Shown here one piece after another: positions 52,560 to 64,000 of a DNA stretch of 64,000 nt. The stretch spans positions 127,380,564-127,444,563 of the forward strand of contig CM059971.1 in NCBI GenBank assembly GCA_030490835.1. Direction: 5' to 3'. The position numbers and the translations under genes were made by a program. Position 1 is the first letter of the stretch. Every line of letters starts with the position of its first letter. The notes beneath the pieces are model-generated. The model saw only the letters and a list, made by a program, of their open reading frames with translations, was not told where the DNA came from and did no database searches. This stretch comes from Annona cherimola. Its lineage: Eukaryota > Streptophyta > Magnoliopsida > Magnoliales > Annonaceae.

Positions 52560-55494
52560 GCGCGTGCACTAGATTAATATTGCATTCGTGTTTCTATATT
52601 TATTAATATTGCAAATATTATTCATAATGCATACATGAATTTGTAAAAATGTCTCTTCAGATAAAGTTTTGTTATTTTTTTATAAAATTATAATAATGCA
52701 TTTTAAGCAAAGCAATGTACTTTGCACTTTTTTAAATATTGCAGATGTATTTATTATTTTATATATTTATATATTTTTATTTTAGATTTTTTACAAATAT
52801 GCTTATAACATTTTCAATAATTATAAGTGTATAACTTAGCTTAAAAGACATTATCATTATTTTAAAAAAATCCAACAATATCTTAATGGAATGAACATGC
52901 TTTCAATTTTATACAAACATTATAGGCATATTTGCAATTTCGGCAAAGTTACACAAACCAACACAATATTGGTCAAACCTTTTAAGTATATTTATACAAA
53001 TATAGTTATTAATTTTCTACCTGGTTCTAAGGTTTGAGTATCCAAAACCAACCGAATTGACTATGTATATTTAATGTATTTTTGAGGTGGCAAGAAGAAT
53101 GAAAAGGAGGCTATATTATATACTTAAATATAATATATCTTTTTTATAGATATAAAAACTTGTTTACTTTACCTAACATTTAGTACAATTAATCAATGCA
53201 TTTTAAATTATATTATTGCAATATTCATTATAGTTATGAAGTAAAAATTACATTAAATTATAATGATCAAATATAATATAAAAAATCGGTCATATATAAT
53301 ATAAAAATTATTTAAAAAATTAATTTTGAACTGAAACAAGAATCGACATGGCCTTCAAAAAATAAGATAAGTTTCAAACGAAATTCGAACAAAAATAGAA
53401 TAGGGTAAAAGCTTTTAAAAATAATACAAAGCTAAGATCCATCATGAACTAAACCTATTCAACCTAAGTTATACTCTTACCTTCAACCTTTTCAATTTTT
53501 TTATAACTTTCTATTTATTTTTTTGTATGCCTTATCGTTTTATTTTATTTTTTTACTTTTAATACTTTTATCGCTTTTTTACTTTTTTATTTTTATCCTT
53601 TTTTTACCTGAAAAAGAAAGCATTGAAATTCTTGGGTGGCTACGAAATAAATATAATATTCAAACCTATAAAAGTTATCCTGGCTAATAGATTATAGGCC
53701 TAATAGTGCAATCTTGTCTGCTTTGGCTTAACCCATTGGCCACACAATTTATCATATGTTACAATTTGTTTCAACCTTAAACCTATTTATAAAATCTCAC
53801 CAACTCTATCCCAATTTCAATGTAGTACTTAGTATAAATTCATGTTATGGTAAATATATTATCATTAAAATTATTGATTAATTATGAGAGCCTTTAATTA
53901 ATACACATCATCATGCTAAATAAATAATGTTAAATATTTTAAATGAATTGAATTTTATTTAATCCTCATATTAATATGAAATAAAAAATTTGGTCAAAAT
54001 AAGGCTGTTTTGAATTATATAAATATGTATTAACAAGGAATCCCTAATAAGAATGTATTTATATTTAAATTATTTATCAGGCAGGATAGCCAAAAAAAAA
54101 CTCTCAAAACTGTACGTAATTTGTGTTGAAATGAAAAAATGTGGCTTTGAGTAATCCTCTATTAGCAAAAAATTTACGATAAAACTTTGCAAGGAAAATT
54201 TTGGCATTGTAAAAAATGATATGATATGATATAGGTAATAATGAGAAAAATAGATAGATTAGTTGTATGAATATAAGTAGTTGTATATAAATGATTGAAA
54301 AATATAATAGTAATATAAGAAGATATAAAAAATAAGATAATTATAGAGATAAAAAAGTTTTTTGTTTGTCACAAAGCTCCTTAATGAAGATTGAAACCTA
54401 AGTTACTTAGCAGGGTCGAGACTACATAGCCTAGATATGCCGGTGTTGGCATTGTGAAGAATTTTCAAATGACTAATGACAGTGCATGTGTGATTTACGT
54501 ATGAACAGCAAAGTCTAAGAGGATATACAGTCTTATAACAAACGCCTGTGGCAACATGGTTAACATCCAGGGGTCACAGGTCTGAGACTTGATGATAGCG
54601 TTCGCCCCAGGTCTTCTAATCGGTAGCAGATTTTTATTTTTATTTTTGGAAAGAAAAGAGGATACGGTCTTAAATGGCGACGCTTCATGCCTTCATTTGA
54701 TGGCATAGCATCCGCGATAGTCATTTTAATCCCCTCAAAAAGATGTTGAAATCTGTGGTTTTATTTGGAATGGGACCGGTGGACAAAGTGATTAAGCGTT
54801 TACCCAGTTTTTTAAAACGCTGAACGAGGCCCACATTAAGAATAAAATCAAAATTCATTTCAATCAAGGTCTTGAATCTTGCTTAAAAATGCATGTAATC
54901 ACAAGTCAAAGGAGTTACCATATGCATGCACTTGGAATGAGAAAAGGTGCTAATGACTAACCCTTCACCTTCGGCGAGACATGCCACGAGGCTAAGATGT
55001 GAAAGGTGGGGCTCGTAGCATAGATTGGTTTTATGTAATTTCCTCATTCTCAAGATGTTGATGGTTTATAAAATGCAATCTCATTTTGTTTTATTCAAAC
55101 TAAAAACTAATTAAGTATGCTCATGGGTGGTTTAAAAAAAAAAAAAAGTATGTGCATGGGTAAATTTAAAAAAATAATTAGATGGATATATTAGAATGTC
55201 ATAATAATATCTAGAATCATTTAAGTACATAACGGTGATATTTTAGATGGTTTGGATATAAAAAATTTTAAAATTAATATTTAGCATTAATTTTTTTTTG
55301 TTAGATAAGGCTTATGCACAATAATGCTAAAAAATATAAAAAAATTTCATGATAATATAAATAGTGCTAAATACTGTAGATTAAATAAATTTTACATCGT
55401 CACGAACGGATGGTCCAAAGACCTAGATGAATAGCAAAGCAAATATGTAAGGGGGACGACAGGAGCTGGTGGACTGTCCGACCCGACAGGACCA
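52560..55494. other. AT-rich intergenic stretch upstream of spermine synthase
   Basis: No gene seen. It holds a probable family B MITE (about 54180-54375, TGATATGATATAGGTAATAA) and AT-rich decayed repeats. At 54537-54620, AACATGGTTAACATCCAGGG followed by GGTCTGAGACTTG could be a decayed tRNA-like SINE head. The stretch 53740-53830 has words like family Y. Confidence 0.4.
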
Positions 55495-55502
55495 CTACTG
55501 CA

Positions 55503-56905
55503 TAGGGGTGTTAACGGATCGGGTTGAACGGGTTGGAGCCTAATCCTAATCCTAACTCATTTAATATATCTCAACCCTAATCCGTTTATTAACCCATTTA
55601 AAAAACTTCAACCCTAACCCATTTACAACCCATTTAATAAACGGGTTAACAGGTTGTTAACGGGTTGTGTTTGTTACTAATTTTCAAAGGAGAATTACCA
55701 AAAATGAGAGAGGAGGGAGTATCAGCACTCACCACTTAACTGAACCTTTTTCAAATTTTGGAGTGATAGAATTTGGCCTTCGGGGTCAACGGAACCTCGA
55801 CTAGTTGGAGAGGAGCAAAAAACCGAGCCTTCCCCTTTACAGGAACGTGAGACGATTCACCATTCCTGATTTCCTGTACTCCAATCCAGATTCCAGGCTG
55901 TCCAGCTTTGCTCTGCTACAACCTACAGGGGATTAGAAAAAAATATGAGCTGATCTGCCAGAGTGTCAGTCTGCTGCTCGTGGACTACCGAAGCTGCTCT
56001 TCCCTGCGCCTCTGCCAGTCTTCTGGTCCGACGGCAGTTCCGACATCGGCCCCTCCTACGGCAGCGTTGATAGTCTTCTGTCGCCGCCTCCGTCGCCCAG
56101 CGCTAATGGCCCCACCCGATTCCGCCTCCGTTGCCCAGCACCAATGGCCCCACTACGAAGCTGCTCTTCTCTGCGGTCTCTCAGTGAGTATGCAGCAGGG
56201 TACCCAAGCAGGAAGAAGAAAAACAGAGAAGAAACGATAGAAGTAGGGATGGAATCTGTTGGAGCAAGATGGAACAAAAAGGAGAAGAAGAAGTCACGGC
56301 CGCAGCAGAGTTCGACTATTCGAGCAAGAAAGAAGAAGCAGCAGCAGTGGGGATGGGTTCGACTTCAGTCTGCTGCTCGCCGCCTGCTCGTGGAGTGCTT
56401 AGGCCCACACAAATTTGGTGAAAGAAGCAACAATGAGACAAGGATCTGCTGGCACGAAGGATTGACTCCCGGATCTACTGCAAATCCATCCAGATGAAGG
56501 ATTGCCTGCTCGTGGAGTCGTTGTGCGTGGCCTCTTAGTCAGGCGTCAGCTGCTCATGGACGATGTGTTGGCGGATTGCGGAATTTAGGTTTTTAGCGCG
56601 GGCGGGATAAGGGAGCGGGAAGGAAGGGCAGGGCCGAAATATTTTTCATAATATATAATATATAATATATATAATATTATATGGGTTACACGGGTTGAAC
56701 AGGTTGGACGGGTTAAACGGGTTAAATAAATGGGTTGGACGGGTTGACGGGTTGCAAAGCCTCAACCCTAATCCGTTTATTTAATTAAATGGTTAAACGG
56801 GTTGACGGATCATAACCCATTTATTCAAAAATCCCAACCCAAACCTATTTATTAACGGGTTGGATGAGCGGATTGGCGGGTTGACCATGACCATTAACAC
56901 CCCTA
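55503..56905. mobile_element. hAT-like element with GC-rich cargo (family W)
   Basis: The ends are TAGGGGTGTTAACGG and, inverted, TAGGGGTGTTAATGG. A perfect 8-bp duplication CTACTGCA flanks it (55495-55502 and 56906-56913). Both subterminal parts are built of GGGTTGAACGGGTT-type words. The centre (about 55860-56640) is GC-richer and open in more than one frame but shows no domain I recognise. It contains a 39-base tandem (CCGCCTCCGTCGCCCAG at 56083 and CCGCCTCCGTTGCCCAG at 56122). No transposase. Confidence 0.85.
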
Positions 56906-56913
56906 CTACTGCA

Positions 56914-59160
56914 CGTATTGCCTGCCCTATTACGTACCGACGTGATCCATTACATGCCACAGTGGATGCTAGCCCACATCCGACGAGGCTTCTCGGGTCC
57001 ATTCAGCAATCAATAAAGAAATTGTAAATAATTCGAGCAAATTTTTTTTTAAAAGTGAGATAGTAATATGAGGTGATACTACTAACTATTAGGAATAGTG
57101 AAATAAAATGGATATCATAGTTTTTTTAAAAGTAAAATAATGATTGAAAGTAGAGATAATAAATGGTACTAGTATAATTGTTAGATGGATAAAATGTTTA
57201 ATCATATGGAAAGAAGATGACGGACGTGGTGAAAATTTTTCTGCTCACACCTTCCATGGGATGGGAATGGAAAAAAATGTTATCGTGTGTTTCCTAAATG
57301 AAAAAAGTATATTAGAAATAAAAATAGGTTTTTAATAAAAAAATTATGAAAAGAGAAATTTAATTCCATCTTTCTCCAATCTTCATTTTCATCATAATAA
57401 AATCTTTCATCTCCTAAAAATATTTTGTCTATCTTCAAAAAGTAACAAACTATTTTTCATTTTCAATACATCTTTTTCCAATTTTAATACACATTTTTCA
57501 TTCTCAATATATTTCCATTCAAAAACCTCTTTCATCCTTGTCACATTCAGACTCTAAAAACAACCCATTAGCTATGTTTGTAGGAAATATTTGTATGAAC
57601 TAGCAAGTTACAAGGAAGAGAGTGGAGCATGTTGCTCCCCTAAAAGTGGAATATGTAGTAGTGGATTCTCCACGCTATGCACTATAAGAAAATTACGTTT
57701 GATCGAATGCGCTCGAGTGCACTTGGCTTTGATACACTAAGGTGTATTTAACATATTTTTTAATTTTTTCAAAATTTTTCTATACAACTATTAAGCTAAG
57801 TATGTTTAGCATATGTTAATCTAAATGAACCCGGGTACACTATGTTGGGACTATGAGAAAATTCGCTTTAAGAAATCATAACTAGAAACCAAAAAGCGGT
57901 CAAAAAGTAATGTTTATGACAAGCAACGATATCTTTAATCATGTGCAGATACTACTATATTTGGACGTTAACACTCACTAGCAAGAAAATGTTTCTTTGC
58001 TTATAGTAAATTTTTGCAACTTATGTTGCCAAATGACTCATTTCATAGAGTATTAGCAACCAACCTTTTATTCACAATTAAAATTTAACTTTATATAATT
58101 AAATTTTAATTGCCAAAAATCAAATCCCTTATTAGGATATGATAAAGATTTAAATCTTGATATTACATTTTAAAGAAGACAGTATTTTAAATATATTATC
58201 TTTTAAATCTTGATATTAAATTTTAAATAAGACAATCTTCAATACATCTAACTAAAGTGAATTAATACATCCATCCAATTTGAACCTTATTTTGCTATTT
58301 TATCATCCCACATTTGGTTATGAGAAAAGTCAGTCTAATCCATGATTAACATTATTTCAAAATTAAGCACAACTTAAGAGTATCTTAAAACCATTGAAGA
58401 TTATTTGCTTATTATAAGGACTGTAAGATCCAATTCAATGTATAAACTATCTAAAATTTTCGTCTAACTTAACCTAGAATGATGATTCTATATAATTTCA
58501 TAATATTTTAGACTTCTAGTGCACGAATGTAAGTAATTTTTTAAATTTAAAATATTTTTGCTTAATTTTGTAAGACGTGGGTCCACATACTATTTGTATA
58601 ATTAACCTATTTATTTTAGCTTTATTCTCTTTACAATTCTCATCATTAGTGTTATCATGTCACATTATTTTCTTCAAAAAAATTTAAAAAAAACTTTTCA
58701 TGTGTGTTTGTTCCAATCTAATTTTTTTTTCACTATTCATAACTATCTTACTTTTTAATTATTTATTCACATTTTCTTATATAAACTACCCTACTTTTCA
58801 ATCCCTTATACGCAACTAATCATACAATTAATCTATATATTTTATTTTCATTCTTTTTATTTTTCACAATCATATCATAACATTTTCTTTTATTTCATAA
58901 ACTTTTATACTAAAAATTTTATTACTTCTCAAACACAATATTATTTTATCACTTTTCAAATACTCTTTATTTGAAAATTTATTCCGAAGTGGAACGGTTG
59001 AATTTAAAAGCGGTGCAGATTTATTCTGCTTGTTTATGTGGATTATTCAAAGCAAAGTCGTTTTGTAACTGAAATCGAGAAAACCTAATTTGCCTCTTCT
59101 TACCGGACATTTTTTTTTTCTTCCTTCTTGACATCTTGACTGCACTAGTAGCAACTAGCA
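56914..59160. other. AT-rich intergenic stretch with MITE remains
   Basis: No gene. A family A-type fragment lies at 57700-57850 (GCTCGAGTGCACTTGGC to GAACCCGGGTACAC). Family B sequence lies at 58560-58940 (TTTCATGTGTGTTTGTTCC to CTTCTCAAACACAA). Confidence 0.4.
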
Positions 59161-59164
59161 ACGA

Positions 59165-59300
59165 AGGCTTGCCGTTGTGGTGACCTGCGGAATGCATACA
59201 TGGTGTCGTGGGTTCGAACCTCGCCCTTCTTTGGTAAAAAGTGGGCAACGATTTTCTATTAAATTATCTGCACTCACCTTACCCTTACCATGTTAAAATT
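59165..59300 (+). mobile_element. SINE-like tRNA-derived head
   Basis: GTCGTGGGTTCGAACCTCGC (59205-59224) is a good Pol III B box in a tRNA-like T arm. An A-box-like GTTGTGGTGACCTGCGG lies about 35 bases before. It lacks a full cloverleaf, so a SINE is likelier than a tRNA gene. Confidence 0.5.
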
Positions 59301-59779
59301 TACCCTCGCTTTTATTTTACACATTCCAAAAGACCGCAGTGATTCCATAAGCACATCGGGCAGGTGAATGACGGGCCCTTCGAGTACCACGTGAGTGGCC
59401 ACAGTTCTCGTCCTGTAATTGCGCACGTTTTATGCGACAGGTGCGCAAATTATAGAGGTCAGGGAATGCCATCCCTTCCGTTCTTTCATCAATCATCGTG
59501 TCCTGGAATCTTAGCAAAAAGGCCCCAGCAGGCCAGCAGTGCCATCGGTGGACGGATTCCTTGTAAATAAAAGATTTCAATACACTGGCAGTACAAGATA
59601 ATTCACAGAGGAGCGACCCCATATATATATAGATTAAAGAACCGATACACGTGAAACACGAGCAGTGAGATCAGGCCAATTATTATTATTATTTTTAATG
59701 TATTGATGGATGGATGGATTGACTATAAAAGTTTGTCTCGACTCCCGACCATGGTAGGTAAATAAATAATTTTGTAAGG
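59301..59779. other. Unique non-coding stretch
   Basis: No gene recognised; open frames on both strands are not similar to known proteins. Short GATG repeats lie at 59703-59720. Confidence 0.4.
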
Positions 59780-61712
59780 AAATTTGTATTATACACTTTT
59801 TAACTTTTGCGTGTTAATATTTCGAACTTCAAAGTTTATGTATTAGTATTTTAATTTTTGTATTTTAAACTCCCATCTCTTGTAATACTAGAAAGATGTA
59901 AAAGGTCAAAAATACCACTCCATCCACGTCACCCTCCACAAGTGTTGGGATACATGATTCAGGCTAGTTGGCAGATGATGGATGGATGGATGGATTTGTT
60001 GGGTTCACCTGTTTGTGCCTTGGATTTTTGGCTTGTTGTCTTGCTTACAGCGAAAACAATGGCTGATGCTGGTGGATGAAGAATCATTGCTACTGGACAG
60101 TTGAATGACAAGAGGGAAGACGATGGCTTTTTGCTGCCATGAGCTATAGGAGAAGATAGAGATTCGGATTGTTGGGTAAGAAACATAGGAGAGAAGAGAG
60201 ATGGTGCCGTGCATTAAGATTCCTCCGTCAATGATGACGATTACGACAGGAGGAGGGGGCTGTGGGCTGGATGGATTTCAAGAGATGTAGAAGAAGCGTG
60301 ACTAGGGGTATCCATGGCCGAAGAGGCGCAACTTACAGGAGTCATCTGTTGGAGACGATGGGTGCTCCCACTGGATTTGAGAAGGTTGTGGTTTTGTGTT
60401 TTTCCAGTCGTGGTATAGTACTGAAGATATGGTGCTGATGGCAGCCATGACTGCCCTTGTTGATGAAGATGATGGAGCATTGTATTTCGTGCTCCAATAG
60501 TATGTCTAAGAATCGTGCAATGCAGCAGTATTCATGCTCTCATGACCAGCTTTTGCCTCGCAGAATCCCTCTAGCTCTACCTCCTCGATCTCGCTCCACT
60601 ATACCTCCACCTTCGCCTCCAACAAATGTCTCCCCTTCCCAAATACGTCAACAGTGTCAAACACCCCAACTCCGCCATCAACTCCATCACCGACAACTGT
60701 GAGTTGACCATCCATAGGCTCTAAAAAGGAGTGGAGTTCCTAAGTCGTGTATCCTGCTGGGTTCAGTGGCTATGATTGCTTAGATTTCATCTTGAACGGT
60801 CGTGATCTATTGTTGTTTAGGCTGCTGAAACTTGGCTGACCGTGCTGACTTGCTGGATGAAATATTTATTACTCCTAGACAGTTGAGGTTGGCGATGGCG
60901 GACCATTGCTTACTGGCCTTGGAATTTTAAGATCGATGGTTGAGATGAAGCTTTAATGGTCGCTCGGATCTTCCAGCAAATGAGTCGTCTGCATGAATCA
61001 ATGGCTGCTGATCTTGTGACGGAGCCATTGAAGGCGCTTCTGATGGACGGCTATAATTTAAAAATTGATCACCAATTGCTACTGATTTCATGACCGATAA
61101 TTTCAATGGGTTTATGCTAATTTGGATTGGCATCACTTTGCTGAATTGGCTAACTGCAGAAAGGGCCTAAATTTTTAAGGTGATTTGCTGTCGTTGCCAA
61201 TTGATTCTGGTTTGCAGCTGAAATTAAATGGCCCAGATTTCTGATGAAGGCCATGAAATGATACCAGTGGAACAGTTTGGATTTTTGCTAGCTAGATGGG
61301 TTTAGTGGCCGTGGCTATTAGGATACGGACTACTGAAATTTTTCCTGCCACAGGCTCATATGGGGGCGACTGGAGTATGTTGCTGCTGTGACTGCTCGAA
61401 CACTGACGGACAAAATATTCAAGAAACCATCAAAATCCAAATTGGATTGTTAAATTTTATATCTATGCAATGGTATTTATTTTTAATTTTCATAAATATA
61501 TATATATATATATATATCAAAGGGTATTTTATTTTTATTATATATATATATGATATTTTTGACAATATACATGGGTTGGCAGTGATTTTCTAACATTGTA
61601 AGAGGCAAGGGGTTAAAATACAAATAATAAAACTTCACAGAGTCTAATATGCTTCTACGTAAATTTTAGAATCTAAAATGTTAATACGTAAAATTAGATA
61701 GTTCAAGGCACA
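59780..61712. mobile_element. Family D element with long inverted ends and unidentified cargo
   Basis: The left end (59780-59900; GTGTTAATATTTCGAACTTC, TTTTTGTATTTTAAACTCCC) and the right end (about 61590-61712, inverted: GTATTAACATTTTAGATTCT, TATTTGTATTTTAACCCCTT) match over roughly 110 bp. The ends and adjoining GTCAAAAATACC also match the 440-bp MITE at 24486. About 1.6 kb of GC-richer sequence (59940-61480) lies between. It has short open frames but no domain I recognise. The limits are approximate and no target duplication was settled. Confidence 0.55.
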
Positions 61713-62262
61713 AATCCTTCTAATTCTACAGAAAGGTCAAGTAGGGCTCGCTTTAAAAATGTGTGAAAGAATTAAAAGAGTTTATAAATGGGAGATTTTA
61801 TATGAAAAATGAAAAAAAAAAATTCAATAAGTTTGAAAACTTCGTAGATGTGTTCGAAAATTTTGTGAGAAATCAAGAGAATATATATTTATTGTTCTAA
61901 TCAACTTTTACAATATCTCATTTTTCATTTAGCTATATCAAATTAAGCGCATTAAATCTTACAAATTAATCTCATAAATCCTTATAATATCAAGAAGAAG
62001 ACTAAAACTCTTAATATAAGAGACTACGGCTCACAGTCGACAGATTATAGCCCCATCCCACGAGCACAACTGATGAGAGTCGAATCCTCACTGAGGCGTT
62101 GTAATCCAATGCTCCTACCAATCAAGCTCAATTTGGAGCGGTTATCAAAATCTACAAGTTCCAGAGCTTAAAATAATGGGACGAAGTATAAATTATTTTT
62201 AATATACCAAGGAGAGTGGGGCAGAACCTCTTTTCGAGGGTCAAGTATGAGACCTGATCTTC
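61713..62262. other. Non-coding stretch with a tRNA-like SINE head
   Basis: Contains the SINE-like segment at 62015-62165 on -. Words of 61770-61860 recur at 62765-62830 in diverged form. Confidence 0.4.
62015..62165 (-). mobile_element. tRNA-derived SINE head
   Basis: On - it reads GAGCTTGATTGGTAGGAGC (A box as in a tRNA D arm), then an anticodon-like part, then GAGGATTCGACTCTC (B box and T arm). The spacing of about 35 bases is that of a tRNA. The acceptor stem is not convincing, so a SINE or tRNA pseudogene is likelier than a working tRNA. Confidence 0.55.
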
Positions 62263-62588
62263 TACGACCGGTCGGAAATCCGGTGATTTCCGACCGGTCA
62301 AAAAATATATTTCTTTGTTTTTTTTTTGAAAAATAATTTTATAAACATATTAATCTAGTTATATTTAATCTATAAACCAAATTTTACCATTTTTGGATAT
62401 GTATATATATTTATTTTGGATTTTTAAATATCCCTGTATTTAAAAATTCAAAATAAATATATATACATATCCAAAAATGGTAAAATTTGGTTTATAGATT
62501 AACATGTTTATAAAATTACTTCAAAAAAATTAAAAAATATATATATTTTTTGACCGGTCGGAAATCACCGGATTTCCGACCGGTCGTA
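62263..62588. mobile_element. MITE with hairpin-forming terminal repeats
   Basis: Each end is itself a perfect hairpin: GACCGGTCGGAAATC, a 4-base loop, and its complement (62266-62299 and 62552-62585). The two ends are also exact inverted repeats of each other over more than 40 bp. The core (ACCATTTTTGGATATGTATA and its complement) is an AT-rich palindrome shared in style with the family A and X elements. No coding capacity. No clear target duplication. Confidence 0.85.
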
Positions 62589-63641
62589 AATGATCAGTCG
62601 GCGTCAAGTATTACTTATATAAGTCTTTCTAATTTGAATGAGTTGTTTTTATCATAAAATGGATTATAATAATATGCGAAATATTGCTGTTCATAAATCC
62701 AGAACCTATGGAAACGATTTAGTGATGTGGCCCTTAAAAATAACTTGGCAATGTGAGGAACAACTGTAAATGGGAGATTTTACGTGGAAAAGAGCTCAAT
62801 GAGTTCAAAGCATTCTTTAAATATATAAAAATATGTTTCATTATTTGATAAAAGATAAGTACAAAGAGATCCACAAACGATGCTTTAGGGGAGTGACCAA
62901 ATTCATACAATCTCGGAGCTTGAAAGAAAGTGGAGATCATCTTTAATGTGCTGACAAGAGTTTCAAATATCAAGTATTGCTCATATAAATCTCTCTTATT
63001 TATACAAATGTACGCTCTTAAATTTTCAAATTTGATGCAATTCATATGATTGAGTATAATGGTGTGTAAAATTGTTGTACTAGGAAGTCACAAACTTATT
63101 AGAATGGCTAAGCGACATGACTTGCCCTCTACAAATGCTTTCACTAAGATGATGGCCAAGCCTAGTGAATAAGGGAGCTTAAAGTAAGCTAAATAGAAAC
63201 ATGTAGCCTTGTATCTGGAGGGATAGTTAACCTGAATGGCTTCTCCCTTGCATTGGCATAAGAAGAGTGAGTGGGCACATGTAGGGCAAGCAGCAAGTTA
63301 TCATAGATATGACTCTAGCTTTCTGACTTCGATAATTATGTCTTACATATGTCATGATAGAGTAGAGGCGTATCACGCATCAATCGGAAACTAAACTCAA
63401 GATTGGGATTCTGGTGTCAACTCATGTTTGGACTACAATAAACTAGATCATCATGTGAATTATTAAAAGATTCTCTTATGAATTTTTCCAAATATATTCA
63501 TTAAGTTTGATCATATTTCCAAATATAAATGCAACATTTTCAAATCCCAAACACATGTATCGTTTTGCATTTAATTCTAAAATGTTCATTTAGCCATAAA
63601 CAATTAAAATTTTGTAAGCGCCAAAAATGCTACTAATATAA
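62589..63641. other. Non-coding stretch with internal diverged duplication
   Basis: TCAAGTATTACTTATATAAG at 62605 returns as TCAAGTATTGCTCATATAAA near 62970, and the following 60-90 bases are also alike. No gene recognised. Confidence 0.4.
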
Positions 63642-63911
63642 GGCTCGTTTGGTAATGTAAAAATTGGTAGGATTTTGGGATAGTGTGAAAAATGAAAAAT
63701 GAAATATTTTGATAAATGTATGATTGATGTGAAATGATAAAAGTAAAGTTAGAATAAATAAGATAATTGAAAGGAAAAATAATTGGATTATAGGGGTAAA
63801 GTTGGAGAAATATAATTGATAGAAGGAAAAATCATTAGTTGGGAATTGTGGCAGCCCTACAAATCCCGCAGTTTACCATGAATTCTCACTATTGGTGATT
63901 GCCAAACGCGA
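63642..63911. mobile_element. MITE family C
   Basis: Begins GGCTCGTTTGGTAATG and ends, inverted, TTGCCAAACGCGAC. The body GATGTGAAATGATAAAAGTA and GATTATAGGGGTAAAGTTGG matches the copies at 2915 and 37978. About 270 bp. Confidence 0.65.
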
Positions 63912-64000
63912 CTATAGAATAACAAAAGACCAAATGAAATAAAAGTGAAATGAAATTAAAGTTCTTTAATTTAAAGCTCATATGTAATGAGGGCATCAAT

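Noticed and set aside
55908..56497. Overlapping open frames of 110 and 117 codons
   Set aside because: They are inside the family W element, overlap in different frames and show no known motif.
59205..59224. tRNA gene suggested by GGGTTCGAACCTC
   Set aside because: No acceptor stem or proper anticodon arm could be paired; a SINE head is more likely.
60457..60702. Proline/serine-rich open frame of 81 codons
   Set aside because: It is in the cargo of the family D element, with no known domain and no supporting exons.

Overview
This is nuclear DNA of a flowering plant. It is AT-rich, its genes have many GT-AG introns, and the recognisable proteins are plant types: a TPS-e/f diterpene synthase, a mitochondrial OXA1, an LACS4-type long-chain acyl-CoA synthetase and a plant spermine synthase. 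The species cannot be told from the sequence. I identified genes by reading exons and matching splice phases by eye against remembered family features. No search was run.

Layout. (1) 1-9300: the 3' half of a class I diterpene synthase on +, six exons from 2151 to 9105, its introns filled with MITEs and nested hAT-like elements; the N-terminal exons are before the window or lost. (2) 9836-17843: a complete mitochondrial OXA1/YidC-family insertase on +, ten coding exons and 443 residues, with site II and telo-box promoter motifs. (3) 17844-32815: a 15-kb gene-free block of nested transposons. It holds a solo-LTR-like element inside a MITE with a hAT-like element inside the LTR, a cargo-carrying hAT-like element, several Tourist-like MITEs, and two SINE-like insertions at one target. 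(4) 32816-45971: a complete LACS4-type gene on +, 19 exons and 664 residues, with a triple 149-bp tandem repeat in intron 1 and nested Tourist elements in introns. (5) 46587-52500: a complete spermine synthase on -, ten coding exons and 364 residues plus a 5'-UTR exon, convergent with LACS4. (6) 52560-64000: gene-free, with a second cargo-carrying hAT-like element, a long-TIR element with unidentified cargo, tRNA-like SINE heads and a MITE whose two ends are each a perfect hairpin.

The four genes do not form a pathway. They act in terpenoid synthesis, inner-membrane protein insertion in mitochondria, fatty acid activation and polyamine synthesis. The most informative part of the window is transposon history: 8-bp target duplications, TTA duplications, paralogous empty sites and two families nested in each other in both orders. 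No undescribed gene system could be supported.
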